This document shows positions 61,801-64,000 of a stretch of DNA of 64,000 bases, in pieces. Position 1 is the first letter of the stretch. Each line of letters begins with the position of its first letter. The stretch comes from Allokutzneria oryzae (lineage in GTDB: Bacteria > Actinomycetota > Actinomycetes > Mycobacteriales > Pseudonocardiaceae). Both the position numbers and the translations under genes were made by a program. Below the pieces are notes generated by a model. It had not been told where the DNA came from, ran no database searches, and worked only from the letters and a program-made list of their open reading frames with translations. Location: contig NZ_JBHLZU010000027.1 in the NCBI RefSeq assembly GCF_042429765.1, forward strand, positions 310,001 through 374,000. The letters are read 5' to 3'.

Positions 61801-62458
61801 CGACGCCGACCTCGCGGAGGTCTACGCGGTCTGGGGCGGTTACGCCTACGGTCGCGAGCTGGACGGCGTGCAGGCGCGGCCGGACATGGAGACCGCCTAC
61901 AAGCGGATCGCGGTGGCGGCCAAGAACATCGACACCCGCGAGCACGACATCGCCGACTCCGACGACTACTTCCAGTACCACGGCGGCATGATCGCCACGG
62001 TCCGCGCGCTCACCGGCAAGGCACCTGCCGCCTACATCGGCGACAGCACCAGGCCGGACGCGGTGCGCACCAGGACGTTGAGCGAGGAGACCACGAGGAT
62101 CTTCCGCGCCCGCGTGGTGAACCCGCGCTGGCTGGCCGCGATGCGCAAGCACGGCTACAAGGGGGCCTTCGAGCTCGCGGCGACCGTGGACTACCTCTTC
62201 GGCTACGACGCCACAACGGGCGTGGTCGCGGACTGGATGTACGAGAAGCTGACCGAGACCTACGTGCTGGACGAGGAGAACCGCAAGTTCCTCACCGAGT
62301 CCAACCCCTGGGCGCTGCACGGCATCGCCGAGCGCCTGCTGGAGGCGGCGAACCGGGGCATGTGGCAGCACCCGGAGCCGCAGACCCTCGAAGCGCTCCA
62401 GGAGATCTACCTCAGCGCCGAGGGCGACCTGGAGGAAGGCCCAGCGGCACCCCGCTGA
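58841..62458 (+). CDS. cobN: Cobaltochelatase subunit CobN
   Basis: GTG 58841 with GGGGGAGCGG upstream inside the riboswitch platform. The 1205-aa protein is the large subunit of the ATP-dependent cobaltochelatase, with the family segments HVGKHGNLEWLPGKTVGMSAACGPDA (about residues 516-541; metal-site histidines), INDPGEGTQAKRR-like VNDPGEGTQAKRRTHA and LPTGRNFYSVDPKAVPS. It inserts Co2+ into hydrogenobyrinate a,c-diamide, the aerobic route; CobS/CobT- or ChlI/ChlD-type partners are not in the window. Riboswitch control fits. The frame is open far upstream, but that part is riboswitch. Confidence 0.96.
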   Translation: MILLLSTSDTDLMSARASGADYRLSNPARLGAEDLPELTEGVDLVVVRILGGRRAWEEGLDALLAGERPVVVLGGEQAPDAELMELSTVPGGVCAEAHAYLAHGGPANLAELHKFLSDTVLLTGFGFAPPAPTPTWGPLERTARRDDGPTVAILYYRAHHVAGNTAFIHTLCDAVEESGARALPIYCSSLRTAEPELLETLRTADALVVTVLAAGGTKPAAASAGGDEEAWDVGALAALDVPILQALCLTSSRAAWDDNDDGLSPLDTATQVAIPEFDGRIITVPFSFKEIDADGLTVYVADPERARRVAGIAYRHAVLRHIPPAERRIVIMLSAYPTKHSRIGNAVGLDTPASVVRLLTAMRERGYDVGPLDGPDALPGLAALDGDALIHALIAAGGQDADWLTEEQITSNPVRMPAARYRAWYSTLPEDMREEMEQHWGEAPGELFVDRSSDPDGEIVLAALRTGNVVVMVQPPRGFGENPIAIYHDPDLPPSHHYLAAYRWLAEDFGAHAVVHVGKHGNLEWLPGKTVGMSAACGPDAALGDLPLIYPFLVNDPGEGTQAKRRTHATLVDHLVPPMSRADSYGDIARLEQLLDEYGNIAAMDPAKLPAIRAQIWTLIQAAKLDHDLGMADRPHDAEFDEFLLHVDGWLCEVKDVQIRDGLHVLGLAPTGEARVNLVLAMLQARQMWGGKVAALPGLREALGLVEDGTASRTGTDAVEETARKLVLGMENALWDAAAAAGVAHEVLGRADEQITEILTFAAVEVVPRLARTTDELDMVLHALDGGYVPAGPSGSPLRGLVNVLPTGRNFYSVDPKAVPSRLAWETGQAMADSLLARYRADTGEWPPSVGLSIWGTSAMRTAGDDIAEVLALLGVRPVWDDQSRRVTGLEVVPLEELGRPRVDVTMRISGFFRDAFPHVVGLLDDAVRMVAELDEPADQNFVRAHVLADKAAHGDERRATMRIFGSKPGAYGAGLLPLIDSRNWRDDADLAEVYAVWGGYAYGRELDGVQARPDMETAYKRIAVAAKNIDTREHDIADSDDYFQYHGGMIATVRALTGKAPAAYIGDSTRPDAVRTRTLSEETTRIFRARVVNPRWLAAMRKHGYKGAFELAATVDYLFGYDATTGVVADWMYEKLTETYVLDEENRKFLTESNPWALHGIAERLLEAANRGMWQHPEPQTLEALQEIYLSAEGDLEEGPAAPR

Positions 62459-62468
62459 CCTCGTGACG

Positions 62469-62497
62469 GGGCAGCTCCACGACCCCGTGGAGCTGCC
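62469..62497 (+). terminator. Hairpin after cobN
   Basis: GGCAGCTCCAC (62470-62480), loop GACCCC, GTGGAGCTGCC (62487-62497): an 11-bp perfect stem 11 nt behind the cobN stop. There is no T-tract, which is common for actinomycete terminators. Confidence 0.7.
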
Positions 62498-62560
62498 CGT
62501 GGTCGCTCGCTGAGGGACCTCCCGTAACTGATCTTGTTGTTGGTGCTGGCGGGTTTCCGG

Positions 62561-62880
62561 TCAGCCGGTGCGGACGATGTTGTGCAGGTGGGCGATCCCG
62601 GATACCGCGTCGGTCAGGGTGCTCGCGGCGGTTCTTCCAGCACTTCATGGTGGCCAGGGCGCGCTCGACCCGAGCGCGGATGCCGCAGTGGACGGTGCAG
62701 TCGTTGCGGTTACCCGGTGGCGGGTCGCCGGCGGCGATGACCAGCCGATGATCCCGGGGCAGCACCAGCGTGCCGTCCACGATCTCCTCGCCACCCCACC
62801 GGGCCACCAGTCGCACCAGCTTGCTGGAACTGGCCCGGCTCCAACCTGGTGAACGGGGCAATCCACTCCGACCGCGATGC
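62561..62880 (-). pseudogene. Remnant of an IS5-type DDE transposase
   Basis: On the minus strand, pieces of an IS5-family transposase C-terminal half can be read in shifting frames: EIVDGTLVLPRDH, then RARVERALATMKCWKN, and, after a frameshift, HLHNIVRTG directly before a TGA at 62561. There is no start, the catalytic N-terminal part is missing and at least one frameshift separates the pieces. I see no terminal inverted repeats. A decayed insertion sequence between cobN and the DUF222 gene. Confidence 0.7.
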
Positions 62881-63045
62881 CGTGATAACCCGCACCCGAC
62901 CATGATCGCCTACAGATACCCCCAGACCTTCACCAGGATTACGAGAGCCCCCTTTCGTGAGGTCGCACATTTCGCTACGAAAAGTAGCACCCAATTTCAC
63001 CCTGTAGAGCCATGATCACCATTTTTGGCGCGATAGAATAGGGAT

Positions 63046-64000
63046 ATGGCCCCGGATGAGACCCTCGACGCAATCGAGGACGCCTACCGCGCCGTGAATC
63101 ACGCGCACGCGGTCCTGGCACGCTGTCTCGCCGAATTGGTGGTCAGCACGGATTTCGCGGAATACCCCTACCTCGGCGATGAGGTCGGCGCGTTGCTCTC
63201 GATTTCCTCACGCAAGGCCAGCACCCTGATCAACCACGCCGAGAACCTCGCCTCCCGCCCCGCCGTCCTCGCCGCCCTGGAGGAGGGTCGGATCGACCAA
63301 GGCAAAGCCCTGCTGATCGTCAACCAACTGGAACCGTTGACCGCTGTGCACGCCGAGATCGTGGAAGCGGTACTGGTGGAGTACGCCCGCACCCATCACT
63401 ACAGCCGGATCCGCCAACACGCCCAACGCCTGATCGCCAAGATCGACCCGGAAGCAGCCGCCCGGCGGCATGAGGAGAAGAAGCGCACCCGGCGGGTGGA
63501 GAAGCTCAACCTCGACGACGCGATGTGCGCGCTGCGGTTCCAGTTCACCGCCCTCCAGGGAGCCCTGGTGTGGGACCGGATCGCCCGAGGCCTGGACGAT
63601 GAGCGCACCATGGACCAGCGCCGCGCCGATGTCGCCTTTGACCTGTTGATGGGCAAGGAGACCGGAGCCCCGCAGGGTGAGGTGAAGGTCCTGGTGACCC
63701 TCCCCGCCACCACGCTGATGGGGATGGACCAGGAGCCGGGGATGCTCGCGGGCTATGGCCCGATTCCCGCAGACGTGGCCCGTGACATCGCCGCGGGCGG
63801 CACCTGGAAGCGGATTCTCACCGACCCGGTGACTGGGGTAGCGGTGGATGTGGGGCGCACCAACTACCGCCCGTCAGCGGCTCTCGCGGACCTGGTCCGG
63901 GCGCGGGATGTCACGTGTGTGGCGATCGGCTGTCGGCAACCGGCGCACCGGTGCGATCTGGATCATTGCGAGCCGTTCGACGGGACGAACACGGTCGCGG
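63046..64000 (+). CDS. DUF222/HNH endonuclease-type protein (13E12 repeat family), cut by window edge
   Basis: ATG 63046 follows ATAGGGAT. The frame (318 codons) is open to the end of the window. It shows the DUF222 helical region (LDAIEDAYRAVNHAHAVLARCLAEL, LLSISSRKASTLINHAE, RRADVAFDLLMG) and the start of the C-terminal HNH domain (CVAIGCRQPAHRCDLDHCEPFDGTN), whose last part lies outside. The family is highly multiplied in actinobacteria and often sits next to mobile elements, as here. The function is not established; nuclease activity is inferred from HNH. The 5' region (62881-63045) is A/T-richer and holds no other gene. Confidence 0.88.
   Translation, partial: MAPDETLDAIEDAYRAVNHAHAVLARCLAELVVSTDFAEYPYLGDEVGALLSISSRKASTLINHAENLASRPAVLAALEEGRIDQGKALLIVNQLEPLTAVHAEIVEAVLVEYARTHHYSRIRQHAQRLIAKIDPEAAARRHEEKKRTRRVEKLNLDDAMCALRFQFTALQGALVWDRIARGLDDERTMDQRRADVAFDLLMGKETGAPQGEVKVLVTLPATTLMGMDQEPGMLAGYGPIPADVARDIAAGGTWKRILTDPVTGVAVDVGRTNYRPSAALADLVRARDVTCVAIGCRQPAHRCDLDHCEPFDGTNTVA

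Noticed and set aside
62412..62903. Intact 163-aa minus-strand gene after cobN
   Set aside because: It mixes a transposase fragment with out-of-frame sequence and runs into the cobN 3' end; better explained as a frameshifted IS5-type remnant.

Overview
The window is about 70% GC with strong G/C preference at third codon positions, GTG starts and many 4-nt ATGA/GTGA gene overlaps. An SsgA-family protein, a DUF222/HNH protein and Tat export point to a filamentous actinomycete, most likely of the Pseudonocardiaceae (inference from gene content; no rRNA is present).

Layout. 1-2.6 kb: the end of recQ, an APH(6)-type kinase gene and a membrane protein with an NBR1-type Ig domain. 2.6-16.6 kb: a five-gene PUFA-synthase-type (Pfa) lipid/polyketide operon: 3-hydroxyacyl-CoA dehydrogenase, PfaD enoyl reductase, PfaA-like KS-AT-ACPx3-KR, a fused KS-CLF-AT-DH-DH protein, and an acetoacetate-decarboxylase-family enzyme. 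16.6-23.1 kb: a second APH-like kinase, an exported L,D-transpeptidase, a HAD phosphatase and a large subtilase. 23.1-23.7 kb: tandem repeats built from the 3' end of the subtilase gene plus a hairpin. 23.7-26.7 kb: a small MauE/MauD-like redox module around a Tat-exported Trp/Cys-rich protein; its last gene has an in-frame TGA. 26.9-31.1 kb: a complete selenocysteine system (selB, selA, tRNA-Sec, selD). 31.2-34.6 kb: a four-gene ABC transporter operon with two ATPases and two permeases. 34.7-37.4 kb: an SsgA-like protein, a nucleoside hydrolase and an S41 peptidase. 37.5-47.8 kb: nitrate/nitrite assimilation (nasA, electron-transfer flavoprotein, narK, nirB, nirD) continuing into siroheme-related genes (HemD-wHTH fusion, CbiX-like chelatase). 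47.9-49.5 kb: a Crp/Fnr regulator followed by a cyclase-fold protein. 49.5-51.6 kb: an alpha/beta hydrolase, a DUF2203 protein and a secreted trypsin-fold protein lacking its catalytic triad. 51.6-62.5 kb: a cobalamin block (cobL, cobM, cbiD, cobK, cobIJ, cobH, cobG) and a riboswitch-controlled cobN. 62.5-64 kb: an IS5-type transposase remnant and a DUF222/HNH gene cut by the window edge.

How it fits together. NirB needs siroheme, and hemD/cbiX overlap nirD, so nitrite reduction and its cofactor are co-expressed; the corrin genes lie close by. The selenocysteine genes sit next to the Mau-like module, whose last gene carries an in-frame TGA followed by a SECIS-like hairpin. Five hairpin elements with the same 19-nt loop (three tandem at 23.1-23.6 kb, one at 26.9 kb, one at 41.2 kb) lie 3' of genes and look like one dispersed repeat family. 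The most interesting items are the Pfa operon, the candidate selenoprotein and this hairpin family.
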